The notes below the pieces were generated by a model that searched no databases, was not told the DNA's origin, and worked only from the letters and a program-made list of their open reading frames with translations. This document shows, one piece after another, positions 45,751 through 57,295 of a DNA stretch of 64,000 nucleotides (the stretch's first letter is position 1; every line of letters starts with the position of its first letter). This DNA comes from Zantedeschia hybrid cultivar (lineage: Eukaryota; Streptophyta; Magnoliopsida; Alismatales; Araceae): positions 53,317,587 through 53,381,586 of the forward strand of contig JARZZO010000011.1 of assembly GCA_030544215.1 (NCBI GenBank), in the 5' to 3' direction. Position numbers and translations under genes: made by a program.

Positions 45751-47067
45751 TAACAATGTTCATGTTTCGGTTTGTTTTGGTTTATAGAGAATTTTTTTCA
45801 AACCAAACCAACCCAAATGGGTGGCAGAAACCGAACCAAAAAAAAAAAGGTTCAATTCCGGTTTTTATCTAAACCACAAGCCACAGACTCAACCAAACGC
45901 AGACCAGGCAGTTTACCAAACATGCAGTGCTGGGGGGATGAGGGAGAAACTTTTATATATTTTTAAGGCATAGGCATTTCCTTTTCTCCGATATCGGATT
46001 AAACAATGCCCGCTAGATTTCCCTTTCACTAATCTTCCCCCAAAGTGTACTCTAATCTTGAGAAATCCGAAACCATTTCTTTTAGATTTGAAAAATTCAC
46101 CATCACCTAAATGCTTAGAGCCCCCCATCTTCCAGGTGTTCTGCTCCTTCGTGCCCTTCTCCCCCTCCTCATGGGCCATGTTGAAGGTGAAATGGGGACT
46201 GAAGAATAGGTAGTGGTCCAGCATCACCAGGGTGCATACTTTGAACCTGATGAAGGCCTAGTACCCCAATGACCCCATGAGGAAGATGTTCATGGGGATG
46301 GAGAGTGATGGCAACTGTGGCAACCATTGGTACCCCCCCACAACTTTGGCGCCTGATGCTGTGGCCGCAGCACCGCCATCACCGCCCTCCTCACCAGCCA
46401 AAGCGGCACTGTCACAGTGTATCCGACCCATCCATGAGGCCTCAGCCACCGGTAGGCAGCGGTCGCCACGGACGAGCCCACAATAAGGAGAAGGGCAGCC
46501 ACCAGCTTAACATCATCGGCAGGATGTGGGGCCTTCCTGGTCATAGTACCTGCAAGGTGATGGGGGTGAGGACTTCCTGGTCATGGCCACGGCAACCGCT
46601 GTGGTGAGGGCAAGGATGCCCACAGTGATAGGGTCGAGCAGGTTGAAGCCATCAGTGAGGGCGGTGGGGATGCAGAGTCTGCTGCTGTAGTGTACCAAGC
46701 AGAAAGCATCAGAAGAGGTCCAACTATCTTAGTCTGATATTGGGAAACTAAACATAGGTGAAGCTGCGGATTCTATATAATACTTCTTTCATATAAAGAT
46801 TCCCTTGGCAGCAAAAAGGGCAACGAACTTGTGATCATGGGCCTTGGCTCAAAACAAAATAAGAAAGAAACAAGCACCCAGCGGCAAGGCCAGTGCGCAC
46901 ATTATCATCGGCGTGACCTAAAGCAAAATGAGAATAAAATTCGAATTGAATGGTTTGGATTGGTTTCTGTGGTTTGGGATTTTGGAAAACCGAGCCAAAC
47001 CGAAATACTTATCAGAATGAACCATTTGGTTTAGTTTTTCGGTTTGAACCAAATAGTGAACACCCTA
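45751..47067. mobile_element. 1.3-kb hAT element, AACCGAACC family, with GC-rich cargo
   Basis: A perfect 8-bp duplication GTGATGAG (45743-45750 and 47068-47075). The ends are TAACAATGTTCA and, from the right inward, TAGGGTGTTCA, matching the common plant hAT end TAGGGGTGTTCA. Both subterminal regions carry repeated GGTTTGG, AACCGAACC and CCAAACC words (45765-45890 and 46940-47050). No transposase was found. The middle 0.65 kb is GC-rich and unlike the rest of the element. Confidence 0.9.
46070..46740 (-). pseudogene. Possible captured host-gene fragment in hAT element
   Basis: Between AT-rich arms lies a GC-rich insert with minus-strand open frames. One reads IPTALTDGFNLLDPITVGIL then ALTTAVAVAMTRK; another, overlapping after a shift, reads ADDVKLVAALLLIVGSSVAT. 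Both contain a hydrophobic, membrane-like stretch of about 20 residues. Capture of host exons by DNA transposons is well known for Pack-type elements. I do not recognise the donor, and stops separate the pieces. Confidence 0.4.
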
Positions 47068-47075
47068 GTGATGAG

Positions 47076-48028
47076 TGGTAGTGGTTAGGGAGGATTTTCT
47101 ATGAATTAATGACCCATTGCCACCCTTCTTCCCTTGTTTTTCCCCCCTTATGGGTGGCAGGGTCAAGACAAGCCAGACAAGGGAGTGATTGTTAGGAGTG
47201 TACTGAGGAGTTAGCCTCAATGGACTGTTGACAATAACTCTAGTGTGCTTTTACAGCTTTCACTTTCTGTAACTTTTTGGGATATGTACTTTCAATTTGA
47301 ATATTATGTAACTGAACCAATTGACATGAAATTTCACCTTTCCTTACCAAATTGTATCTTGGTGCACACTTCTTATTTATTCAAATCTTGTGCTTTGTCT
47401 CACTTCTCTGACTCGTACAAATCCCCAAACCATCAAAACTGCATGTGACCATTCCACGCCAATTGTGTATTTAAAATTTTAAAAGCCTGTGGGTCGTCAT
47501 AGATAGACCTCGCAGTCTCGCACACTCTGATTTGACAACAGCATCTGAATATCACTTGCTTGACCAATATCAAGTGCACCATTGATCACCAATCCTTGGT
47601 GCTAACAGTTGCTTCATGACAGATTCCAGCAATCCCACCACTTCATTGTCAACTCAACCCCCATGAGATCCTCTGTTGCTACAACAATCCCCTGATCAAC
47701 AATAGTCTCCTCAAATAGCATGTGATATTTTACACTATGACCTGTGAAAGGTGTCAAGGCAACCTAAAATGTAAACATCAATCATGGTTTTTGAGCCACA
47801 TGATGAGATGGCATCATATGTTCTTTTTCCACCAGATGTGGAGCTCAAACCAAACCTTAATGATGGCCCATACCTACAGTGGCTTTATCAGCTTCTTTGG
47901 AAGGGCACTGTTTGCACTCTTAAATTCCCTTTAAAAAATAAAATAAAATCTGATTCAGGTCAGTCTGATTGATAATAATTAACCTGGCAAAAAAGCCTTG
48001 TCATACTAGACTTAGCAAGGGCCGTGGA
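47076..48028. other. No recognised feature
   Basis: Moderately AT-rich unique-looking DNA with short open frames only. No terminal repeats, LTR or domain recognised. Confidence 0.3.
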
Positions 48029-48036
48029 GTAGAAAA

Positions 48037-48822
48037 CATGGATTGCGGAATCGGCGGGTTCCGATCCGATTCGGGGGGGATTTCACTGTTCCCCCCCACC
48101 GATTTGAAAAAAAAAAAAAAAAAGGCCGAAATCGGCCCGAACCGGACCAAATCGGGGCCGGACCGGCCAGATCGGCCGGTCCGGACCCGATCTGGTCCGG
48201 TTCGGGCCGGTCCCGATCCCCCCCCTTAAGGTTTAAGGGTTTAGGGGTTTAGGGTTTTAGGGTTTAGAGTTTAGGGTTTAGGTTTTAGGGTTTAAGGTTT
48301 AGGGTTTAGGGTTTTAGGGTTTTAGGGTTTAAGGGTTAAAGGGTTAAGGGTTAAGGGTTAAGGGTTAAGGGTTAAGGGTTTAGGGTTTAGGGTTTAGGGT
48401 TAAGGGTTTAGGGTTTAGGGTTTAGGGTTTATGGTTTAGGGTTTAGGGTTTAGGGTTTTAGGGTTTTAGGGTTTAGGGTTTAGGGTTTAGGGTTTTAGGG
48501 TTTTAGGGTTTAGGGTTTAGGGTTTAGGGTTTAGGGTTTAGGGTTTTAGGGTTTTAGGGTTTAGGGTTTTTTTATGGATGTACTTGAATTGCATTCATTC
48601 TTATTGTACATCAATTGAATAATATGTATGTAATTTTTTCTGATTTTTTTTTATTTTTTCCTGATTTTTTCTGACTTTTTTTAATTTTTTATTATTTTTT
48701 AATCTGGCCGAGTCGGACTGGCCAGACTTCATCTGGATCGGCCGACTCGGCCGATCCGATCCGAGTTGGATCGGGATCGGCGGGTCCCAATTCGGGGACC
48801 CGATCCGATCCGGAATTCCTTG
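48037..48822. mobile_element. hAT element carrying a telomere-like array
   Basis: A perfect 8-bp duplication GTAGAAAA (48029-48036 and 48823-48830). Ends are CATGGATTGCGGAATCGG and, from the right inward, CAAGGAATTCCGGATCGG, each followed by clusters of GGCCGATC, CGGTCCGG and GATCCGAT words. The right 250 bases (48570-48822) are homologous to the right end of hAT-2 (38540-38768), so it is a derivative of that family. The internal region is replaced by (TTTAGGG)n-type repeats. Confidence 0.93.
48226..48568 (+). repeat. Interstitial TTTAGGG repeat array
   Basis: About 340 bases of degenerate plant telomere-type repeat: mainly TTTAGGG, with TTTTAGGG, TTAAGGG and TTTAAGGG variants in runs. It lies wholly inside a hAT element with intact ends and target-site duplication, so it is not a chromosome end. 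Confidence 0.95.
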
Positions 48823-48830
48823 GTAGAAAA

Positions 48831-50486
48831 TAAATCTCTAGAGGTGTTTGTATGACCAGATTATACTATCATACAAAGTCAAAAGAAAAGAAGTAATGGC
48901 ATGTTTGTCTCATAGAAAGCAATCAAAAAAAAAAGGGAAGAGAGACAAGAACTGCAGTCATGATTTAAAAGGTATTAAAAGGTGAAGAAGAAAGGAGTCT
49001 ATGGCAGGCTCCCCTGGCCCCTTTGGGCCTTTCCTCTCAAAGAAAGAAACAACTTCAGCAGCAGGAGCTTCACAAACAGGACGACCAGTACCACCTTGAG
49101 CAAGAAGCAGCTGTGGCAAAGAGTAGAATACTAACAGCAGCAGCAGCAAAGGGACGAGGGGGGGAAGAGTCCCACCTCTGGTGGAACTTCCCACCCGCAC
49201 CGGGTTGGGAACACCCACCCGGTGAGGTTCTTCCCACCATTGGTGGGAAGAGTCCCACCTGTTGTGGGACTCCTCACCTCCATTGGGTGGCTTCCACCCG
49301 ATGAGGAGGGAGGAGGGAACTGTCCAGTGGAGGAATCCCACCTAGAGTGGGACTCAAAACTCCACCAGATGGGAGGGGAGAACCCGTAGGCCTCTCCTCC
49401 ATCCTCCGGATGCATCCGGTGGAGGTGGAGAGGGATGCACCCCCTTCTCCTCCTCCCTACCTAACAGCTAGTTAGTTACAAAAAAGAAAAGAAATGAAAT
49501 GAAAACACAAAAGGTAGAGTCTTTTATACAAAATTGACACTTTTTTACTGTTTTACTCATGTAAGAGTAAGAAAACAGAAAATAAGGGGGGTTCTATATA
49601 AATTTTTACCACACCTCCATCGGATGGGTGTGTGTTTAATGCACATGCATAACCTACCTACCATCCGGTGGAGGTGCATGACATAACTACCAACTGGTGG
49701 AGGTATAAAGGTGGGAATGTTTTTACTTTTACCGTGGGTAACTTTCCATGGTAACTATAAACTAGTGGAGGTATGCATTTGCATGAATGCGAGAAGAAAC
49801 TTACCTTCCATCCGGTGGAGGTAGAGGTAGGACTTGGTCAAAATTCCCCTCGTGGGTAATTTCCCATGGTTAAATTCTTAGAACTCCAACCCAGTGGAAG
49901 TGTGCACTTGTTCAAACTTGTTCATGCAGCAGAAAGCCTACCTTCCACCCAGTGGAGGTGCATCACTGGGCATGTAATTGCCCCCCTTGGGAGGCTATAA
50001 ATACCCCCCTAGGGGGTCCCATATGCAGAGGATCAGAAGCAAGGGCAAGGTGGAGAGTTTCCTTACAAGAAGGACTCTCATTTGGGGTTTTGAGGGGTAA
50101 GGCTTTGGCCTCCACTCGCTTATATGTTTTGGGTATGAAGTTTTAGCTTGACCCTCCCATGTTATCATATTATAACATACAATGATATATGCATATGAGC
50201 ATTAATTTCATCATCTATGATTATATGATTAGTAACTTGATCACTTACCTTGTTCATTAACAATGCACTAATGAGACCATCCTTGTCATGTTAATCACAT
50301 CATAACATGATAAGTAGGCCACGGCTAGTCATAATATAATCAGCATAACATTATTTACGGTGTTATGGCATAAACCAAGTCATATAATCTTATGACACAG
50401 GTCGAATCATATGGTGTTGTAACATAAACTAAGTCATATAATGATTAATGACACAAACAAAGTCATTATTAATCACATATTGATGC
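48831..50486 (+). repeat. LTR-like U3 region with ACCNGGTGG palindromes
   Basis: From 49140 to 49440 the DNA is composed of diverged GGTGGGAAGAGTCCCACC and CCACCCGGTGAGG phrases. From 49610 to 49965 four blocks of CCTACCTTCCATCCGGTGGAGGT type recur. A plus-strand TATAAATA follows at 49996-50003, then a leader-like stretch. This arrangement mirrors, in the other orientation, the 2.4-8 kb units. Copia-2 interrupts it at 50487, and the sequence after Copia-2 (57957 on) is the presumed continuation. Confidence 0.5.
49996..50003 (+). promoter_or_regulatory. TATA box of LTR-like region
   Basis: GAGGCTATAAATACCCCCC on the plus strand, nearly identical in context to the minus-strand GGCCTATAAATACCCCC boxes of the 2.4-8 kb units. 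This supports one LTR family in two orientations. Confidence 0.5.
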
Positions 50487-50729
50487 TATAGTGATAGATA
50501 GATGTTTAGTTATGGCAATTTTGTCTTTTATATGTTTGCTGCCTTTTTATTTTGTTTTTATTCCCTGTTCTTTATGTTAGCAGGGGTAAAATAGTCATTA
50601 GTGGTTGTATGTATTTTTGCCCTAATAGTATAAAAGCCTTGTATGGTCTGCCCGGCCTCTCTAGTTGAGAGAGAGAGCCACTGAACCACTTGTTTTGCCT
50701 CTCCAACTCCTCTTTCTCTTCTCTCTTCA
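50487..50729 (+). repeat. Copia-2 5' LTR
   Basis: 243 bases ending TCTCTCTTCA, directly before the primer site. The first dinucleotide is TA where the 3' LTR has TG, presumably a mutation. It aligns with the 3' LTR through GATAGATAGATGTTTAGTTA and the (GA)n block. Confidence 0.85.
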
Positions 50730-50741
50730 TGGTATTAGAGC
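50730..50741 (+). other. Copia-2 primer-binding site
   Basis: TGGTATTAGAGC, one base different from the standard initiator Met-tRNA match TGGTATCAGAGC. 50742-51305 is leader without a recognised gene. Confidence 0.9.
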
Positions 50742-51305
50742 TTTGTAAGAGAAAAAAAACACAGTTCAGAGTTGACTGACAAGGAGAGTTCTACCCAGGC
50801 CTGCGGTTCCTCTATTTTAAGAGATCTTGAGGCTCTTGGTCCCTTGGAGAAAGGACCGGTTCCTTCTCCTCCTACATCCAGTGCACCTAAGAGAGAATCC
50901 CTTGGAGGCCGGGCCTCCTATTTCTTGTTTGAGAAGGGACCAGACCCTTCCCTCTTGCTTCCACCCGTCTGCCTACTCCGACCCCCTGTCCAAGTTGTTT
51001 GGAGGTCGTCTAGACCCATTTAGGGTTTCCTGCTGGCCGGACACTTCCAGCTCCCCTTCTCACGGTAGTCTGGAGGCCAAACACCCTTTCTAGGGTTTTT
51101 TTGAAGGCCGGCTCTCTCCTTTTGGGAGTTAGAGGAGGCTGGTCACACTTGTCTAGGACATCTCAGCCCATGTTCTATCCTTCTGTGAGGACAGACCTTT
51201 GCAACCTCCACACAATCCCTGTTCAAGGGATTCTTGGGGGACTGGACACCCTATTCTAAGGTTTCTTGACATATGTCCTTGTAAAAGCCTTGTGAAAAAA
51301 AAAAC

Positions 51306-52430
51306 ATGTCTAAGACAATGACAAGCGAGGTCTCCACCAAAGGAGATAGCTCGGGGGAGAACTTCCACCTTCAACTTCCTCCTGTGAAGTTGAACGATTC
51401 AAACTATTTAGACTGGGCAGCAGCTATCAAAACCTTCATCAGTACAAGATCCAAGGTGGGTTACATCAGTGGAAGGATAAAACCACCTCCAATTGATGAT
51501 GATAAGTATGAGGAATGAGAACATCAAGATAGTATAGTAAAGACTTGGATTCTAAGCTTCGTGATTGATGGGCAGTTGAAGTACATTGTGAGAAGGTCAA
51601 CCACAAGGGAGATGTGGCTTATTCTAAAAGAGATGTATTGTGAAAAGGCCAATCCTAAAAATTGTATGATCTTGAAGTTGCAATCCATGACACTAAACAA
51701 GGCATACACTCGGTATGTGAATACTATCGTGCCTTAAGAGCATTATGGGAGGAACAAGATTCCTTCGCTATAAAGGATTGGGATACTGTTGCTAACCACA
51801 AGAAGTACTTGAAGCATGTCCAAGATCGAAAGGTTCTTAAGTTCCTTCATGGCCTTAATTCTGAGTATGAAGGGATGTGATCTCAAATCCTAAATTTTAA
51901 GGTCATCCCATCTCTTGAACAATGCTACAAGAAAGTGTCACAAAAGAAAGGCGGAGGAAGACTATATAGGTTGACACATGAGGGACTAATGTTGGTGATC
52001 ATTCTGCCCTAATCAACACAAGTACAGGCAATGTTAAGAGGGAAGATGGCATACAGAAGAACTCACACAAAGGTGAGAAAAAATGTTCTCACTGTGATCG
52101 GCTCAATCACTCTGTGGAGTTTTGCTGGGAACTATACCCAGACAAGAAGTCGCTCAAGTTCAAAAAAAAATCAACAAAGTAAAGGGACGACTGCTGCAAC
52201 GAAGTCAACTCATCAGCTTTATGGGGCTGCCATTGATGGGAACACACCAATAGCCACACAAGGAAGTTTCGTTGGGTTGTCCACCTCCGATGTAGCCAAC
52301 CTTCAACTATTCCTTTCGCATTTGAATCCATCCTCATCTACTACTCCATCTGGTACTTCTGGGGTAGCACTCAGTGTTGCCTCACATCATAGTGAAAACT
52401 CCTAAATAATTGATTCAGAGGCCACTGATC
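51306..52430 (+). pseudogene. gag: Copia-2 gag, zinc knuckle and start of protease
   Basis: The first frame (51306-51515) has LQLPPVKLNDSNYLDWAAAI, typical of copia gag. After a stop, sequence continues in shifted frames with WILSFVIDGQLKYIV, then VCEYYRALRALWEEQD and RKVLKFLHGLNSEYEGM (51662-51880). The knuckle at about 52083 is intact: CSHCDRLNHSVEFCW. The protease site reads IDSEATDHMMG, where the family has DSGATDH, so the Gly is lost. Confidence 0.88.
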
Positions 52431-52505
52431 ATATGATGGGTACTTCTAACATCTTTACCTCTTACACTCTGTGCTCAGGAGAAGATAAGGTGACTATAGC
52501 AGATG

Positions 52506-53906
52506 TGTAACACCCCATATAAGAATATATTAAATAGACTAAATCAGTAGAGTACCAACAACACCAGTTATCTATTTTTCAGAGTTCGAGTTGAAAAGAA
52601 CTATGAAGTAAAGAGTGTTCAGTTAGGAAAAGTCTCAGGAAGGGTGACCTTCCTGGGAAGTCTACCAACTAACATAGTTGTTAGGCCAGTTAGCTAATTG
52701 GGTCGTTACAAATGGTATTAGAGCCACGAACCAGCAGGAAGTATGGGAGCTAAGTGCCACACGGGACAAAGTGCTATACTATGAAAGGGCTACCCTAGAG
52801 TGTGAAGCCGCATGATGAGAGCCACCTCTTGAGCATGTGAAGGCCACCTCTAGAATCCTACTACATGCCTAGTGGATTGGTTGTCGCTACGTGTAATATG
52901 GTCCAAAAAATGGCTAACCGGTGTTGTTGGTAGTTTATTGGTTTAGTCTATTTAATTCTTATACGGGATGTTACAGTCTACCCTCCAAGAGGTGGCTCTT
53001 ACCATGCAACTTCATACTCTAGGGTAGCCCTTTCATGGTGTAGCACCTTACCCAGTGCAGCACTTAGCTCCCACACTTCCAGCTAGTTCGTGGCTCTGAT
53101 ACCATTTGTAACGACCCAATCAGCTAACTGGCCGAATAATTGTGCTAGTTGGTACACTTCGCATGAAGGTCATCTATCCTAGGACTTCTTCTAACCAAGC
53201 ACACTTAACTTCGGAGTTATTTCCAACTTGAACTTCGAAAAATGGCTAACCGGTGTTGTTAGTAGTCTACTGATTTAGTCTATTTAACATATTCTCATAC
53301 GAGACATTACAACAATAACTCAGTCGCAAGTCGGATAGGAGGAAAGGACTTCCCGTAGGCGCAAGTGAAGCAGTGTGGAGCCACCACTATGTCTGGAGGT
53401 TAGGGGCAAGTATGAGCCGGATTAATCCTACATCGAGAAATGGAAAAGCTGTTGGGTCATATATATAACATTTGAATCCATAACTTATAAGGCGGCTTTT
53501 GGGGAAAAAATCATACAGGCTTGACCCAAAGCAGACAATACCTCACAAAGGTTGGATCAAGTCATTACATTGTGGTATCAAAGCAAGATTCGTGTAGTAC
53601 AATGTAGGTTGGTTTGGGGACGAACCATATGGAAGCATGGTGGAACCCAGTCGCTAGCCGTAGGAAAGAGATACCCGCAAGTGAAGCAGTGTTGAGTCAC
53701 CACGGTATGGAGCCACCACTATGTCAGGGCTGGGGATTAAGTATGAGCCAGATTAGTCCTACATTGAAAAAACGGAAAAAAAAATTGTTGGACCATATGT
53801 GTAGGATTTGAATCCATAACTTGTCAGGCGCCTTTTGGCGACAAAATTATGCGGGCTTTAGGCCAAAGCGGACAATACCTCATAAAGGTTGGATCGGGTT
53901 GTTACA
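52506..53906. mobile_element. TRIM-like composite LTR element inserted in Copia-2
   Basis: Flanked by a perfect 5-bp duplication AGATG (52501-52505 and 53907-53911); outer ends are TGTAACACCC and GTTACA. The left unit is a 205-base LTR (52506-52710) plus primer site TGGTATTAGAGCC at 52713. An inverted copy follows: a 205-base LTR at 53107-53311 (minus), its primer site at 53092-53104, short internal DNA, and a truncated second LTR ending at 52974. A second pair of direct repeats (53316-53569 and ~53640-53906) has its own TGGTATCAAAGC at 53573. It has no coding capacity, as in TRIMs. Confidence 0.85.
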
Positions 53907-53911
53907 AGATG

Positions 53912-55393
53912 GTATTATAACTCCCATAGCAGGGAAAAGAAATATACCTCTGGATGATCATCTTACCTTATGATCAGCACTTCATATCCCAAAATTGTCC
54001 ATAAACCTGCTTTTATCAATAGTCTCAGAAAATCCTTGAATTGTTTAATCACTTTCTTTCCCACTCATCGTGTGTTTCAGGACTTAAGGATGGGACAACT
54101 AATTGGAAGTGGATGTGAAGCAAGAGGCCTCTCCCATCTCCAGTCCCAGCATGGTGCAACTCTTCAATTTTCTAGTATTAGTGTTATGAGATACTGTAGC
54201 ATCTCTGTCTAGGACATCTTTCATTTCCAACATTGAAATATTTGTTTCTATCCTTGTTTCAAAAAATAGACACTCAATCTATTTAGTGTCAAATTTATCA
54301 TCTTGCAAAATATGATAGAACTCAATTTCCTCCTTTTATGAATTAAAGTTATATTCCTTTGAGTTGGTGCACTTTGATGTTTCGGGTCTTGCTTCTGTTT
54401 CCTCGATTGATGACAATCATTACTTTATCACCTTTATTGACGATTTCTCACTTTACACTTGGGTATATCCTATTAAGTGTAAGGAGGATGTACCAAGAGT
54501 TATCCAGATATTTGAAAAGATGGTGGAAACTCAATTTGAAAAGAAAATAAAAGTGTTTCGATCAAACAATACAAAAGAGTACTTTGAAAAAAATATAAAT
54601 GTATTTTTTGAGGATGAGGGGATCATCCATGAGTCATCATGCCCCTATACTCCTCAACAAAATGAAGTAGTTGAACGCAAAAATTCCCACCTCCTTGAGA
54701 CGGCTCGGGCACTTCTCCTATATCATAGCCTTCATAAAAGCTTATGAACAGAGGTTGTACTCACCGCTGCATATGCCATCAATCGGATGGCTTCCAGAGT
54801 CCTAAATTTTAAGACCCCATATTCTATCATTCAACCCCGCACTCACCTTTTTATTTGCCCTTGAGAGTCTTTGGATGCTTGTGTTTTATTCATGACTTAA
54901 CACCTAGCAAATCCAAACTTGATGCCAAGACTATTCGTGGTATCTTTCTTGAGTACTCTCCCTTACAAAAGAGATATAAATATTATGACCCCCAGACAAA
55001 GAAAAAATACGTTGCGAAAGACGTTACCTTCTTTGAGTCCCAATCGTACTATCATTCGCAAGATGTATCTGAGAAGAACCTGTCACAACCATGACAATTC
55101 CTGATGTTGTTTTCCCTGGAAGGAATACCACGGCTGAGGAACTTGAATCTACTGAAGGAAGACATGACACTAGCATTAATGTGACTGAGTTGAGCAGGTT
55201 TCACAAGTACCATGTCAGAAAAACAAAAGTTCAATAGCAAGCTGAAAACTTAAAGGTGAACTTGGGAACTGATGTTGCGTCGAGCTCTCTTGCCAATCTA
55301 TAAACCCAAGAAGTTGGTAATGTTCTTAATATTGAATCTAACTCCCATCTTAATTCTTTTGACCCCATTATTTCAAATGTTCTAGTTGAAAAT
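53912..55393 (+). pseudogene. Copia-2 protease end and integrase
   Basis: After the TRIM insert the pol frame resumes near ITPIAGKRNIPLDDHLTL. Integrase core at 54364-54747: first Asp in MVHFDVSG, second position Asn rather than Asp in FRSNNTKEYF, Glu in PQQNEVVERKN. The C-terminal part at 54855-55094 has RVFGCLCFIHDLTPSKSKLD and IRGIFLEYSPLQKRYKYYDP. Stops near 54748 and 55094 break it. The sequence to 55393 is linker. Confidence 0.9.
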
Positions 55394-56618
55394 GTGCAAG
55401 ATAATCATGATCTTGAACAACCCATTGTTGTCCGAAAAGGTATACGAGAGTGCACCAAACATCATATTTCCAAGTATCTGTGTTACTCTCAACTTTCTCC
55501 TTCCTACAAAAACTTCATTGCTACCCTTTCCTCTTGTTCGAATCCTTTAACTTTTACAGAGGCTATCAAGGACCAGCGGTGGGTGAAAGCTATGGAGGAA
55601 ATGGATGCTCTCAAACGAAATAGTATTTGGGTACTTGTTGACCTCCCTCAGGGGAAGAAGTTGGTTAGATCAAAATGGGTTTACACTATCAAATTTAGAG
55701 CAAATGGGGGTATGGAAAGATTCAAGGCAAGGCTGGTAGCAAAGGGTTTACTTAGACATATCAGATTTTGATTATAAGGAAACCTTTGCACCAATTGCAA
55801 AGTTGAACATAGTCAGAGTGATCCTCTCCATGGCAACTTATTACCCTTGGGATTTGTATAAACTGGATGTAAAGAACGCCTCCTTGAATGGTGAGTTTAC
55901 AGAAGAAGTTTATATACAGCCACCTCCGAGAATGATTATTGGAGGCAAAGTGTTCAAGTTGAACAAGACTTTGTATGGCCTAAAACAATCTCCCCGAGTC
56001 TGGTTTGAGAGATTTAGAGTTGCAATGGTCAGATATGGCTGCATCCAAAGAAATGCAGATCATACTCTGTTTACAAAATGGGTGAATGGAAAAGTTGTCA
56101 TCTTGTTAGTATATTTGATGACATGATTATCACCGGTGACAACTAGGCAGAGATTGCACTATTGAAGAAAAATCTGGCCAAAGAATTTGAGATCAAAGAT
56201 TTGGGGCAGCTGAGGTACTTCTTAGGAATTGAGGTTACCAGGTCATCAATAGGAATTTATGTATGTCAGTGCAAGTATGCCCTTGATTTGTTGAAGGAAA
56301 CAGGGAAACCTAGATGTAGGACAGCAAATAGACTATTGAGTCAACTCATAGGTTGACTATATCGGATAGTGACATTTTGTCCGAGGCAGAGAAAGGGAAA
56401 TATCACAGACTAGTAACGAAATTGTTGTACTTATCGCTTACTAGACAGGTATTACATATGTTGTCCGTGTGGTAAGTCAGTTTATGCATGTACATCTCAC
56501 TTTGGAGTTGTAGGTAGAGGATTCTGAGGTATATAAAGTTATGCCCAAGCAAAGGTCTCCTATTTTCCAAAAGCAGCCATCTTACTTTGGAATGGTACAT
56601 TGATGCTGATCGGACAGG
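55394..56618 (+). pseudogene. Copia-2 reverse transcriptase and start of RNase H
   Basis: RVT_2 starts at RWVKAMEEMDALKRNSIWVL with RFKARLVAKG. A frameshift at about 55755 is followed by DLYKLDVKNASLNGEFTEEV and KTLYGLKQSPRVWFERFRVA. The active site has lost one base: VYFDDMIITGD replaces YVDD with a second frameshift at 56115. IKDLGQLRYFLGIEVTRSSI and YALDLLKETGKPRC follow to 56350, then degraded RNase H up to the hAT target site. Confidence 0.92.
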
Positions 56619-56626
56619 ATCATAGG

Positions 56627-57287
56627 TATGGCTATCAACGGAGAGAATACGGAGCGGATATCACAGTATTCGACTCCGTTCCGTTTAGCATTATCCGAAT
56701 ATCCGACTCTGAATATTATCCGACGGATAATAAATTTTTCTATCCAAATTCGACTCTGTCATATAATATCTAAATTCGGATAATAATTCGAATACTTGAT
56801 TATTTCAATTTTGTCTTGTAACTTAATGACTTGTAAACTTTATTCTTTGTATAATTCATGAATATCATAGATTTAAATTAATAAATATTCAAGTTATAAA
56901 TATCTAGATAAATTTTAAATAACTTAAATGCTTTATTAAATATGCTTTAGATAATAACAAATGACTTAAACAATCTATCTAAATAAGTAAAATCAATTTA
57001 AAAATAAAAAATCACAATAAACTTCATTATAATTGCTCAACACATCTTCAGCATACTTCAAATATCAAATTACCGTTTACTTAAATATATAAACATCATT
57101 AAATTAGAAGAACTTATCCAAATACATAAACGGTTGGATAATAATCGGAGCGGATATCTATTTTCCGTTTCCACTCCGAATATTAATCGAATAATTAAAC
57201 GGATACTCGGATATGTCTGTCGTATGTTCTAATCGGATGCGGATTCGAATCGGAGTTGGATATTATCTGGATCCGTTGACAGCCCTA
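56627..57287. mobile_element. 661-bp hAT-type element in Copia-2 RNase H
   Basis: The 8-bp duplication is ATCATAGG (56619-56626) against ATCACAGG (57288-57295), one difference. Ends are TATGGCTATCAACGGA and, from the right inward, TAGGGCTGTCAACGGA. Subterminal repeats are ATCCGAATATCCG and CGGATAATNATTCG words; the middle is AT-rich. Removal restores the RNase H sequence DADRTGS..GGWRS. Confidence 0.9.
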
Positions 57288-57295
57288 ATCACAGG

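Noticed and set aside
48226..48568. A true chromosome end or telomere fusion site
   Set aside because: The repeats lie inside a transposon with matching ends and a perfect target-site duplication, with more than 15 kb of sequence on the far side.
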